Shown here piece by piece: positions 1 through 10,790 of a stretch of 64,000 bases of DNA. The stretch lies in assembly GCA_029204045.2 (NCBI GenBank), contig JAQNDB010000294.1, forward strand, positions 1 through 64,000, in the 5' to 3' direction. The position numbers and the translations under genes are program-made. Under the pieces are notes generated by a model that saw only the letters and a list, made by a program, of their open reading frames with translations, was not told the origin of the DNA and did not search any database. Position 1 is the first letter of the stretch; each line of letters starts with the position of its first letter. The stretch comes from Tillandsia leiboldiana. Lineage: Eukaryota > Streptophyta > Magnoliopsida > Poales > Bromeliaceae.

Positions 1-1008
1 GAAATAAACTAATCTACTGAAACTCTCCTCTGAAGGGGTACCGCTACACTCCATCGACGGGTAGGGAACTAGCTCGCGACTCTCTCGCCTCGGTCAGAAG
101 GATCAGCAACAGGATTAGCAGGAACAGGAGAAGAAGTCCTTGGGGAAAAGACACCACGACGGGTGTGAGAACTACTTCCCACAGTAGTTCTCAGTGGGCG
201 CCGCCAACAAGCCCAACGGTCTGCCCACCAAGTCTACCAGAGGCATAAAGTAACAAAAGCCGGACTGAAAGGGGAAAAGCTGGAAAAATAACTCTACAGC
301 TACTATGCCTCTATCTAGATGCTCAAGTAGTGGAACAGATGATAATATGATGCATCTACTAACTCTCAAGTATAGTCACCCAATCTACACTGACTGCCTC
401 CTCGGGTCCAGTCAAACCTGCGCCTGCCTACTGCCGTTACATCCCGGAGGACCGGACTGACGTAGGGCGTCCGTAGCTGCCAAAACTGGCCCAGCCAGAG
501 GGACTGTGTCGACAAGTCGCGATACAAAAGTAACAAATCCACCCCGGGCGTGGCTCTCGAGGGGCGCGACCCCAACGAGAAAAAGGTATCCGGGCACTCT
601 GTCGCTCAGGTGGCACTGCAGGCTATAGTCAAAATCCATGCTCACGCTCTGAACGGAAGGACTCAATCCTCAAACATCTCGCACAACAGTCGGAGCACTC
701 TCGACGACTCAGCTGTTCAGCTCTCACGAAACACGAGACACTAGCCTCACCAACAGCTCACAGCACAGAACACACTGGCTGGAGATACTCCACAGCCAGC
801 AACGACCCACAACTCAGGGCCAACAACACTAGTCGGACAACACTCAACGACCCGGGACCACCGTCAACACCAACGGCTCCCACAACAGAACACCAACCAC
901 ACCGATAACTCAGGAAGGGCCGACACCATGAGGGTTTGGAAAACCCGAAACGTCAGTGCTAAGAACCCTATCAAACAAGAACAGACACTAGGCTCCGCCA
1001 ATCGAAGT
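1..1008 (-). mobile_element. Minus-strand gypsy LTR, left arm (older copy split by insertion)
   Basis: Read on the minus strand, this stretch follows the 3' quarter of the LTR at 1009-4773. Shared landmarks include the 'actgagaactac ... gtagttctcacaccc' block, the 'gagtcgcgagctag' block and the TGTTCTTGTTTGAT box (967-983). The match runs to position 1008 and resumes at 10786 with the next LTR base, so one LTR was split by the element at 1009-10785. The last 150 or so bases of this LTR lie outside the window. It carries no plausible gene; the short open frames are chance. Confidence 0.85.
1004..1008. repeat. Target site duplication GAAGT, left copy
   Basis: GAAGT directly precedes the TG start of the 5' LTR at 1009 and recurs at 10786-10790 directly after the CA end of the 3' LTR. 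Five bases is the usual Ty3-gypsy duplication length. Confidence 0.92.
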
Positions 1009-1409
1009 TGTGAGGACCCGGAAATTCCCACGTTTGGATTACTGTTGGATCTGCGGCTTCTGGAGACCCGTGTTGGGTGTTAGAGGTGTTTGCGCGCATA
1101 TTGGACCCAAGATTTGGACTCGGCATAAAAAATGGATCAAGTTTGCTTTCCCGGGAATTTTTGAGAAATTTTAGAAGTGGAATTTGGCAAATCGGACTTC
1201 GGATTTGGATTCAGCGCGCGAAAACGGTCAAGATGGACTATTTACTTGTATTTTTCGGAGCCCGGATGACCCGGCACGGATTTCGAGGTGATTTGGTACT
1301 GTTCCGGCCGCCGGAGGGGCGCCGGCGGCGGCGGCGGGCGGCGGAGCGCGGCGGCTGGTGGCGGCGGAGACGCGCGGTCCACCGCGGAGGCGTGCACCCG
1401 GGGGCTGGC

Positions 1410-1848
1410 CACGTGGCGGCTCCCAGTTGGCGGGCGCAGTGGGCGCGGTCCGCGGGATTGGCGCGGGTGCACGGTGGACCGGGGATGGACACGTGGCAGA
1501 TCGGGGTTGGTGCGGCGTTGTGCGCACGGTCCACGGTGCGGGGAGCTGGTACCTCGGGCCGCGTGCCCGACAGGCACGCGTGGGCGCACGTGGGGCGCGG
1601 CGTGGGCGCGTTGACCCGAGGCTCCCGGTGTGGACGCCACGTGTCGTCGCGGGGTTCAGCCACGTGGCGCATGGCTGTTGGCCCAAACAGCTGTTTGCTG
1701 TTTGGGTGTACACGTGGCGGCCTGGGGATTTTCCGGGCGTGAACAGTAACGGGCCGGGCCCGTTACTGTAGCAGCCCGGAAGTACCGGGCGCCCGAAACT
1801 TTGGGCCAAAAGCCCAAAAGGTGGATTTTCGGGCTGGGCCTATAAATA
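1410..1848 (+). promoter_or_regulatory. U3 promoter: six G-boxes, palindromes, TATA box
   Basis: CACGTG G-box cores lie at 1410, 1490, 1587, 1638, 1661 and 1711, several in the strong form GCCACGTGGC. Four inverted repeats follow: 1682-1706 (CCCAAACAG / CTGTTTGGG), 1743-1769 (13-bp perfect arms, one-base centre), 1776-1790 (CCCGG / CCGGG) and 1802-1818 (TTGGGC / GCCCAA). A TATAAATA box is at 1841-1848. G-boxes are bound by plant bZIP and bHLH factors, and TGGGCC/TGGGCT motifs near a TATA box resemble plant site II elements. Regulation by such factors is inferred. Confidence 0.75.
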
Positions 1849-4700
1849 GCTGGCTTGTTGGGCTTTTTGCCCCCTTTCCCGAGCTCCCCTGCCCATAGCC
1901 CCTTTAGCAAAGTTGGAGATCTTCATCTTGCGCATCTTCTGGCAGGGGCCCGGATTTTTTGGAAGCCGCGGCGTCGACGACTTCGGCATCGGAACGCAGT
2001 GTGGCGATCTTTCATCGGAGGCCCGTTATCGTCGCAGTTCGATCTGAGATGTCCACAGAGCTACTCCTTCAGTATTTTTGGACGATTTTTGCGGCGTTGG
2101 AATCACGAGAGGTACGTCTTCGACTTTAATGTTGATCATCTTGCTGGATTCAGAGTTTATGACACGGTTTTCGAGGCATTTCTAAGCCGCTGTTTTCTGG
2201 TGGAGTTTTCGGACAGCGGCCCCTTGCCGGAATTTTATCTCCTCAACTGGACATCGGATTGAGACGAGCCTATACACTTTTTGGATCTACTCGTCGCGAT
2301 GATTATCATCGTATTTTTTTTGGGATTTTTATGAGGCTTGCCCGAAGGTTTACTGTTTCCCCTCTTACTGTGCAGAGTTTTACAGTTGTGTGGTTGTGAG
2401 TGTTTGCGCACCTGTACTGTAGAATTTGTAACTCGGCCTACGGGGCTCGGATTTGGACGTGCAGGGTACCGTTTCGAAGATATCGACGCGAGGATCGCTG
2501 CGATATTTTTATTGGATTTTTCTGGCCATTTTCCGCAGTTGAAAAAGGGACATATTTGGGACTAAAATTCTGTGTATGTTTTTATGGACAGTTTTGGACT
2601 TGATGTGTATTTGTGGACTTTGTGTTGTACCCAGGAGAGTTACGAGTGTTGCTGGATCTTTTGGAGTAGGAGATTTGGATTTCCTGGTATTTTCAGCTGT
2701 ACGACCCTGGACAGTTGTGCACCTTCAGGTGGGTGGCTTGCTTTCAAGATCTATGGACTGTGCTCTAATTCTATTGATATAGAACCATGCATGATAGTGA
2801 TTGGACTTGGGTAGCATGCTAGAGTATAGGAATTGTTGATCCTTGTTTTATCTGTCGATCTTGTGATCTCTTGCTTCCTACTATCATGTTGAATATTTAT
2901 TATGTTGGAACCTGACCTAGCACCCCCGTCATATGTTGCATGTGTAACCAGACCAGTAGAAAACCCTCACTTGGGCTAGGGTTATTTATGTTTAGACATC
3001 CACACTTTATGTCGCATTCCTGGACTTAGTGTTATCCTCGCCCGGGTAGTGGGCCGAGCGGTCGGGACTTCTCTTTAGTGTGGGATGCATTTGCACTCGT
3101 GCTTGGGAGCAGATTGGAGTCTGGTAGATGTGGTGGTTCGCTTATCTGTATCGGGAACCGTTTGGGGTAAACGGTGGACCCGAGAGATCTTGTTTTCCCC
3201 TGTTTGGGTCGTCGCCACTGTGTTAGTGGCAGTAGTGTACTAGTGTTAGCTGGACCTAGAACCCAGAACCCTCTTCGACATACACATGATTTTAGTCTAC
3301 CAATGTTTTCTTCCAAACATCGAAGGGCCGCTGGAGTCTGTTCTTGTTTGATTGGACAAAGGCATCAGCCCTTCGGGGTTTGGGTAAAACACTTGTTTTC
3401 TAACTGTTTTTCTAAAAAGAACTAAAATCATTAAATATGGATTTCTTCCAGATCAAATTAGTTTTCAATAACAAATGTCACCTTTTTCCTGTAAATCTCC
3501 CCACTCGAAAGGATTCGAGTGGTCTGGGTTCTAGGGGCCGTTCCTCTGTCGGGACGAAAGCCACGGGGGCCGAGCCTGGAACCTGTTCTTGTTTGATAGG
3601 GTTGTAGGGGTAGGTCTCCCGGGACTTTCGGGCCCTGTTGGTGTCTTCTGCGAGTTGTACTGTGATTATTGCTTTCCCGAACTATAAGGGATCGGGAACT
3701 TCGATAGTCGGAGCCTAGAGTCTGTTCTTGTTTGATAGGGTTCTTAGCACCGGTCTATCGGGTTTCCGAACCCTTATGGTGTCGGTCTTTCTGGAGAGTT
3801 TAGTGTTCTGTTGTGGGAGCCGTCTGGTGAACGGTGGCCCCAGCTGTGTGACTTCCAGCTTGTGGTTGAGAGTTGGTGTTGTTGGTCGATCTTGTTGATC
3901 GTGGTTTGGACTATAGCCTGCATGAGCCATATTTGAGCTCGACAGAGATACGCGGATACTTTCCTCGGTGGGGTCGCTCCCCTCGAGAGCCACTCCGGAG
4001 TTGGGCCTGTTACTTGCTATCGCGACTTGTCGACGCCGTCCCTCTGACTGGACCAGTTAGCGGCTGTCACGGACACCCTACGGTAGACCCGTCCTGTTGA
4101 GGATGTGTGGCAGTAGGTGGGCGCAGGTTTGACTGGACCCTTTGAGACAGTCAGTTTAGATTTGGTGAGTTTACTGTGTGTGTTAGTAGATGCATCATGT
4201 TTCATCTGTTCCTTTTCTTGAGCATCTAGATAGAGGCATAGTAGCTGTAGAGTTACTTTTCCAGCCCTTTCATTTCAGTTTTATATTGTTACTTTATGCC
4301 TCTAGTAGACTTAGTGGGCAGTCCGTTGGGCTTGTTGGCGGCACCCACTGAGAACTACTTGGGACGTAGTTCTCACACCCGTCGTGGTGTATTTTCCCAC
4401 AGGGACTTCTACTCCTGTTCCTGCTGCTCCTGTTGCTGCTTCTTCTGATCGTGGTGAGGGAGTCGCGAGCTAGATCCCTACCAGTCGTCGTCCAGAGAGT
4501 AGATGTACCCTTTTTATTTTGAGAGTTTCTTGTTGAGAGACCTTGTAGTGAGGTATAGAGTTGTACTTTTCCTTCTGAGTTGAGTGACTTGTACTTTGCT
4601 GAGGACTTTGTACTAATTTATTTTATTTCTAGTGGTTTATTTTCAGCTCTGATATCTGGATAGTTTAGTATCTATCTTTTGCAGGTTTGACGCTTCGTCT

Positions 4701-4718
4701 ATACGGGGTTCACCGTAT
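4701..4718 (+). other. U5 hairpin upstream of the primer site (5' LTR)
   Basis: ATACGG (4701-4706) pairs with CCGTAT (4713-4718) around a GGTTCA loop. It is flanked by GACGCTTCGT upstream and GGCGGATCTGTTGGCGAG downstream. These flanks recur in related LTRs while the stem sequence changes, which suggests RNA structure. Confidence 0.65.
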
Positions 4719-4781
4719 GGGCGGCGGATCTGTTGGCGAGCCCGGGTCGCAGTTTCGACGCCGGGGCGTGACAGATTAGAG

Positions 4782-4793
4782 TGGTATCAGAGC
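4782..4793 (+). other. Primer binding site (initiator tRNA-Met)
   Basis: TGGTATCAGAGC lies eight bases after the 5' LTR end. It is the standard complement to the 3' end of plant initiator tRNA-Met and primes minus-strand DNA synthesis. Confidence 0.92.
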
Positions 4794-5104
4794 CTAGGTT
4801 GTAGGTCATTATGGACTTAGAAACCCTAGGCTTGTGGTTGGACATTAGGATGACTACGTGAGAGTCGTGACTGTTAGCGAGAGTCCTGATTGAGTTTCAT
4901 ACCTCTCCCAAGGGATGGGATGAGTGATTGGCATGTTTATTTTCCTAAGCGATTATGTTGGCTGCAGACAACATAATGCTGTGGAATTGATAACATGTCT
5001 TAGACTTTCGCTGGATTGGGTCGTATGGTTGTTGTGTCCTGATGTTTGTTATTGTGCAATGGACTACGATGCCCCTGAGATGTCGTGTAGCGAAGAGGGC
5101 ACAT

Positions 5105-5400
5105 TCCGCATCTGATTAGTAACCCGAGCAGCGGGAGGCAGAGCTATCAGAGCAGAGCGAGACCCAAGAGTTATGGATCCAGATGGCACAGATGTCGGAG
5201 GCTGTCCGATGCTAGAAGGAGGCCATGGAACGTTCGATGCGCTTGTTGGAGCAGAGAGCACAGCTAGTTGCAGTACCGCTTGAGTGTCCTCCAGTACTCT
5301 CTTCCTATGCAGTGGTATTTTCAGTTGTACCAGTGGCGCCGACGGAGCGAGCAGCCCCCTCCGTGCCGGCGAGCAGTGCCGAGGCACCGAGGCAGGGTGG
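5105..5400 (+). pseudogene. Decayed gag N-terminal remnant
   Basis: Translation with allowance for stops gives a stretch rich in Glu, Gln, Arg and Leu (for example LLEQRAQLVAV near 5245) followed by a Pro/Ala/Ser-rich part. The layout resembles the N-terminal region of the gypsy gag at 56502 (a Gln/Leu-rich coiled stretch, then Pro/Ala-rich). No capsid core or zinc knuckle can be read downstream. It may be the last trace of the autonomous ancestor; a chance resemblance is possible because the match is compositional. Confidence 0.35.
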
Positions 5401-7009
5401 ATAGTGGATAGTAGCTGAGCTTCGGGACGTCATTGATCGATGGAGCCAGTCCCGGCAGTCTGAACCATCCCGATTCATAGGTTTGAGTTTTAGCCTTTGT
5501 AGGCAGAATTGGGGTTGGTGGTGATGGAGAGACTATCTGAGAGCCTCCCTGTGCTAGCGAATTTATACAGTTGTTGAACTGCACGCTCCAGGTTTCGAGG
5601 GACGAGGCGCATAGGATATGTTTGACTGGGAATGGGTTGCGCCAGGATACCTTTCAGTTTAGTTGGTCCCTCCGTTTTGGATTATTGACGCTTCGATAGA
5701 ATAGGCGTGGTGTGTGGAGCGTGGCGCTGCAGTTCCTTTGGATAGGGATCTGCCACCAGAGGCGAGTTCTGGATTTTGGTGCTTCGCGCCGAGTGATGGA
5801 GGACAGATCGGACGGCAGAGACATTTCTGATTTCTTTTCCTGGATAACGGGTCCCCGAGATGCCAGAGTTTGGGCGGGTCCCGATAGCAGCATCAGCATC
5901 TACGTCAGAGTGGCGCGGCGGTAGTATGGATTGGCTATCTGCGGAGGACCGCATTTGTCACCCTTGTGTGAGTAGAGGCGGAGGTCGTGCTCCCCATATG
6001 GATAGTCTTGATTTTCAGGCAAACTGAGCGATGACCACTTTCATCGAGCGGATGAATTTGTGCCGCCCGGCTGGAGGGCGCCATAGCAGCAGATTGGGTT
6101 GTCACCGGCACGATTTCTTTACAGCAGTCTGAGATAGAGTGTTTTTGGTTTTCCTGTCTGGACTGGAGGTAGAGTTGTTACCACGTGCACTAGAGGTACA
6201 GGTTCCTGTTGGTATTGTGCACTTGGGGAAGCCTTTTGGATTATGTCTTGTGCTGTTGAGACTTGGAATTTTACCGGCAAGTTGACGGTTTTGGGTTGGG
6301 TGCTACCTGTTGAGCGTAGGTGACGTTTAGGACTAGAGTTGTGTTCCTAGGGGTCACGGTTAGATCGTAGCTTCTGTTTTGTAGCCACAGCAGGAACGGC
6401 TTCAACACTTCTCTCCCTTTTCTCGCCTTGTACTGAAATTTCCGAACATGACGAGAGCTTCGAAAGACTGCTCCAGAAATGGAGACGGTGCCCGAACCTG
6501 TTCTTGTTTGATTGGGGCGAAGGCACTGGTCTTTCGGAATTTTCAGACTTTTCGTTAATTTCAGCTATTTTTATAAACAGAGAGTTAGGGTTGACGACTT
6601 TCCTGCTGGTGGGGCCCTTACCTTTTCTTGTTGGGTTGTGGTGACGTTCTTCGTGTAGTTTGGACGAGTAGATTCGGTTAATCTTCCTTGTCCCCAGCTT
6701 TTTGGAGTTCCTGAGGTTTTCCGCGTCTCAGCTCGGAGGTGTTTTGCGTTGGACCCCTCGCCCGTGATTGACTCGCTCTAGTTGAGATTTGTGGGTGTGG
6801 GAGTACGAGGGACGCCCGTTGCGAATTCTGGCTCGTGTGATGAGAGAATTGCGCAACCGGGCCATGCCGTACTGATTATTATTTTGTTGAGGAGCAATCA
6901 CGGGGAGTGAGTAGCGACTGAGGAGTTGGAGACTGTGTTGTTGGATGCTTACCCTTGGCTTTGAACTCCCTTTTGAGCCGTGTTTGTTTCGAGGACGAAA
7001 CTTTCTTTT

Positions 7010-7021
7010 AGTGGGGGAGGA
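7010..7021 (+). other. Polypurine tract
   Basis: AGTGGGGGAGGA ends exactly at the 3' LTR start and primes plus-strand DNA synthesis. The same 12 bases precede the 3' LTR at 63726. Confidence 0.9.
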
Positions 7022-10000
7022 TGTGAGGACCCGGAAATTCCCACGTTTGGATTACTGTTGGATCTGCGGCTTCTGGAGACCCGTGTTGGGTGTTAGAGGT
7101 GTTTGCGCGCATTGGACCCAAGATTTGGACTCGGCATAAAAAATGGATCAAGTTTGCTTTCCCGGGAATTTTTGAGAAATTTTAGAAGTGGAATTTGGCA
7201 AATCGGACTTCGGATTTGGATTCAGCGCGCGAAAACGGTCAAGATGGACTATTTACTTGTATTTTTCGGAGCCCGGATGACCCGGCATGGATTTCGAGGT
7301 GATTTGGTACTGTTCCGGCCGCCGGAGGGGCGCCGGCGGCGGCGGCGGGCGGCGGAGCGCGGCGGCTGGCGGCGGCGGAGACGCGCGGTCCACCGCGGAG
7401 GCGTGCACCCGGGGGCTGGCCACGTGGCGGCTCCCAGTTGGCGGGCGCAGTGGGCGCGGTCCGCGGGATTGGCGCGGGTGCACGGTGGACCGGGGATGGA
7501 CACGTGGCAGATCGGGGTTGGTGCGGCGTTGTGCGTGCGGTCCACGGTGCGGGGAGCTGGTACCTCGGGCCGCGTGCCCGACAGGCACGCGTGGGCGCAC
7601 GTGGGGCGCGGCGTGGGCGCGTTGACCCGAGGCTCCCGGTGTGGACGCCACGTGTCGTCGCGGGGTTCGGCCACGTGGCGCATGGCTGTTGGCCCAAACA
7701 GTTGTTTGCTGTTTGGGTGTACACGTGGCGGCCTGGGGATTTTCCGGGCGTGAACAGTAACGGGCCGGGCCCGTTACTGTAGCAGCCCGGAAGTACCGGG
7801 CGCCCGAAACTTTGGGCCAAAAGCCCAAAAGGTGGATTTTCGGGCTGGGACTATAAATAGCTGGCTTGCTTGGGCTTTTTGCCCCCTTTGCCTAGCTCCC
7901 CTGCCCATAGCCCCTTTAGCAAAGTTGGAGATCTTCATCTTGCGCATCTTCTGGCAGAGGCCCGGATTTTTTGGAAGCCGCGGCGTCGACGACTTCGGCA
8001 TCGGAACGCAGTGTGGCGATCTTTCATCGGAGGCCCGTTATCGTCGCAGTTCGATCTGAGATGTCCACAGAGCTACTCCGTCAGTATTTTTGGACGATTT
8101 TTGCGGCGTTGGAATCACGAGAGGTACGTCTTCGACTTTTGTGTTGATCATCTTGCTGGATTCAGAGTTTATGACACGGTTTTCGAGGCATTTCTAAGCC
8201 ACTGTTTTCTGGTGGAGTTTTTGGACAGCGGCCCCTTGCCGGAATTTTATCTCCTCAACTGGACATCGGATCGAGACGAGCCTATACACTTTTTGGATCT
8301 ACTCGTCGCGAGGATTATCATCGTATTTTTTTTGGGATTTTTATGAGGCTTGCCCGAAGGTTTACTGTTTCCCCTCTTACTGTGCAGAGGTTTACAGTTG
8401 TGTGGTTGTGAGTGTTTGCGCACCTGTACTGTAGAATTTGTAACTCGGCCTACGGGGCTCGGATTTGGACGTGCAGGGTACCGTTTCGAAGATATCGACG
8501 CGAGGATCGCTGTGATATTTTTATTGGATTTTTCTGGCCATTTTCAGCAGGTGAAAAAGGGACATCTTTGGGACTGAAATTCTGTGTATGTTTTTATGGA
8601 CAGTTTTGGACTTGATGTGTATTTGTGGACTTTGTGTTGTACCCAGGAGAGTTACGAGTGTTGCTGGATCTTTTGGAGTAGGAGATTTGGATTTCCTGGT
8701 ATTTCCAGCTGTACGACCCTGGACAGTTGTGCACCTTCAGGTGGGTGGCTTGCTTTCAAGATCTATGGACTGTGCTCTAATTCTATTGATATAGAACCAT
8801 GCATGATAGTGATTGGACTTGGGTAGCATGCTAGAGTATAGGAATTGTTGATCCTTGTTTTATCTGTCGATCTTGTGATCTCTTGCTTCCTACTATCATG
8901 TTGAATATTTATTATGTTGGAACCTGACCTAGCACCCCCGTCATATGTTGCATGTGTAACCAGACCAGTAGAAAACCCTCACTTGGGCTAGGGTTATTTA
9001 TGTTTAGACATCCACACTTTATGTCGCATTCCTGGACTTAGTGTTATCCTCGCCCGGGTAGTGGGCCGAGCGGTCGGGACTTCTCTTTAGTGTGGGATGC
9101 ATTTGCACTCGTGCTTGGGAGCAGATTGGAGTCTGGTAGATGTGGTGGTTCGCTTATCTGTATCGGGAACCGTTTGGGGTAAACGGTGGACCCGAGAGAT
9201 CTTGTTTTCCCCTGTTTGGGTCGTCGCCACTGTGTTAGTGGCAGTAGTGTACTAGTGTTAGCCGGACCTAGAACCCAGAACCCTCTTCGACATACACATG
9301 ATTTTAGTCTACCAATGTTTTCTTCCAAACATCGAAGGGCCGCTGGAGTTTGTTCTTGTTTGATTGGACAAAGGCATCAGCCCTTCGGGGTTTGGGTAAA
9401 ACACTTGTTTTCTAACTGTTTTTCTAAAAAGAACTAAAATCATTAAATATGGATTTCTTCCAGATCAAATTACTTTTTAATAACAAATGTCACCTTTTTC
9501 CTGTAAATCTCCCCACTCGAAAGGATTCGAGTGGTCTGGGTTCTAGGGGCCGTTCCTCTGTCGGGACGAAAGCCACGGGGGCCGAGCCTGGAACCTGTTC
9601 TTGTTTGATAGGGTTGTAGGGGTAGGTCTCCCGGGACTTTCGGGCCCTGTTGGTGTCTTCTGCGAGTTGTACTGTGATTATTGCTTTCCCGAACTATAAG
9701 GGATCGGGAACTTCGATAGTCGGAGCCTAGAGTCTGTTCTTGTTTGATAGGGTTCTTAGCACCGGTCTATCGGGTTTCCGAACCCTTATGGTGTCGGTCT
9801 TTCTGGAGAGTTTAGTGTTCTTTTGTGGGAGCCGTCTGGTGAACGGTGGCCCCAGCTGTGTGACTTCCAGCTTGTGGTTGAGAGTTGGTGTTGTTGGTCG
9901 ATCTTGTTGATCGTGGTTTGGACTATAGCCTGCATGAGCCATATTTGAGCTCGACAGAGATACGCGGATACTTTCCTCGGTGGGGTCGCTCCCCTCGAGA

Positions 10001-10785
10001 GCCACTCCGGAGTTGGGCCTGTTACTTGCTATCGCGACTTGTCGACGCCGTCCCTCTGACTGGACCAGTTAGCGGCAGTCACGGACACCCTACGGTAGAC
10101 CCGTCCTGTTGAGGATGTGTGGCAGTAGGTGGGCGCAGGTTTGACTGGACCCTTTGAGGCAGTCAGTTTAGATTTGGTGAGTTTACTATGTGTGTTAGTA
10201 GATGCATCATGTTTCATCTGTTCCTTTTCTTGAGCATCTAGATAGAGGCATAGTAGCTGTAGAGTTACTTTTCCAGCCCTTTCATTTCAGTTTTATATTG
10301 TTACTTTATGCCTCTAGTAGACTTAGTGGGCAGTCCGTTGGGCTTGTTGGCGGCACCCACTGAGAACTACTTGGGACGTAGTTCTCACACCCGTCGTGGT
10401 GTATTTTCCCACAGGGACTTCTACTCCTGTTCCTGCTGCTCCTGTTGCTGCTTCTTCTGATCGTGGTGAGGGAGTCGCGAGCTAGATCCCTACCAGTCGT
10501 CGTCCAGAGAGTAGATGTACCCTTTTTATTTTGAGAGTTTCTTGTTGAGAGACCTTGTAGTGAGGTATAGAGTTGTACTTTTCCTTCTGAGTTGAGTGAC
10601 TTGTACTTTGGTGAGGACTTTGTACTAATTTATTTTATTTCTAGTGGTTTATTTTCAGCTCTGATATCTGGATAGTTTAGTATCTATCTTTTGCAGGTTT
10701 GACGCTTCGTCTATACGGGGTTCACCGTATGGGCGGCGGATCTGTTGGCGAGCCCGGGTCGCAGTTTCGACGCCGGGGCGTGACA
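7022..10785 (+). repeat. 3' LTR of the LARD-like element
   Basis: Nearly identical to 1009-4773, differing by scattered substitutions and a few small indels (for example two bases missing near 7109). G-boxes recur at 7421, 7501, 7598, 7649, 7672 and 7722, the 27-bp palindrome at 7754-7780, the TATA box at 7852-7859, the TGTTCTTGTTTGAT boxes at 9351, 9596 and 9735, and the U5 hairpin at 10713-10730. All regulatory motifs are unchanged between the two LTRs. Confidence 0.93.
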
Positions 10786-10790
10786 GAAGT
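10786..10790. repeat. Target site duplication GAAGT, right copy
   Basis: Matches 1004-1008 exactly and follows the CA end of the 3' LTR. Confidence 0.92.

Larger units (their letters stand above)
1009..4773 (+). repeat. 5' LTR of the LARD-like element
   Basis: Starts TGTGAGGACCC and ends GGGGCGTGACA. U3 runs to the TATA box at 1841-1848; the rest (about 2.9 kb) is a very long R/U5 leader. It contains three TGTTCTTGTTTGAT boxes (3339, 3584, 3723), a splice-acceptor-like pyrimidine tract plus TTGCAG just before 4685, and a U5 hairpin at 4701-4718. The open frames in the GC-rich part (1077-1809) appear on both strands in several frames and reflect base composition, not coding. Confidence 0.93.
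4774..7021 (+). other. Non-coding internal region of the LARD-like element
   Basis: No long open frame on either strand. The first 330 bases and the last 250 closely match the ends of the internal region of the element at 59911-63725, while the middle does not. The shared ends hold the primer site, the GTTTCGAGGACGAAAC block and the polypurine tract. A TGTTCTTGTTTGAT box (6498-6514) sits in a hairpin with 8-bp perfect arms (6461-6468 / 6528-6535). Confidence 0.8.
1009..10785 (+). mobile_element. Complete non-autonomous LTR retrotransposon (LARD-like)
   Basis: A full element of 9777 bp: two LTRs (1009-4773 and 7022-10785, about 3.76 kb each, TG...CA), an initiator tRNA-Met primer site (4782), a polypurine tract (7010-7021) and a perfect GAAGT duplication. 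The 2.25-kb internal region has no open pol frame and only a decayed gag-like piece. The LTRs look about 99% alike by eye, which suggests a fairly recent insertion. Elements with long LTRs and a non-coding interior are known as LARDs and rely on proteins from autonomous relatives. The family is Ty3-gypsy by LTR similarity to the coding elements further right. It sits inside an opposite-strand LTR of its own family. Confidence 0.93.

Noticed and set aside
1077..1809. Open frames of 108-221 codons on both strands in the LTR
   Set aside because: GC-rich U3/R sequence has few stops in every frame; the same overlapping frames recur at 7103-7828 in the other LTR, with low-complexity Arg/Ala/Pro/Gly products.
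4782..4793. tRNA gene fragment
   Set aside because: The tRNA-complementary bases are the primer site; no cloverleaf or A/B box is present around it.
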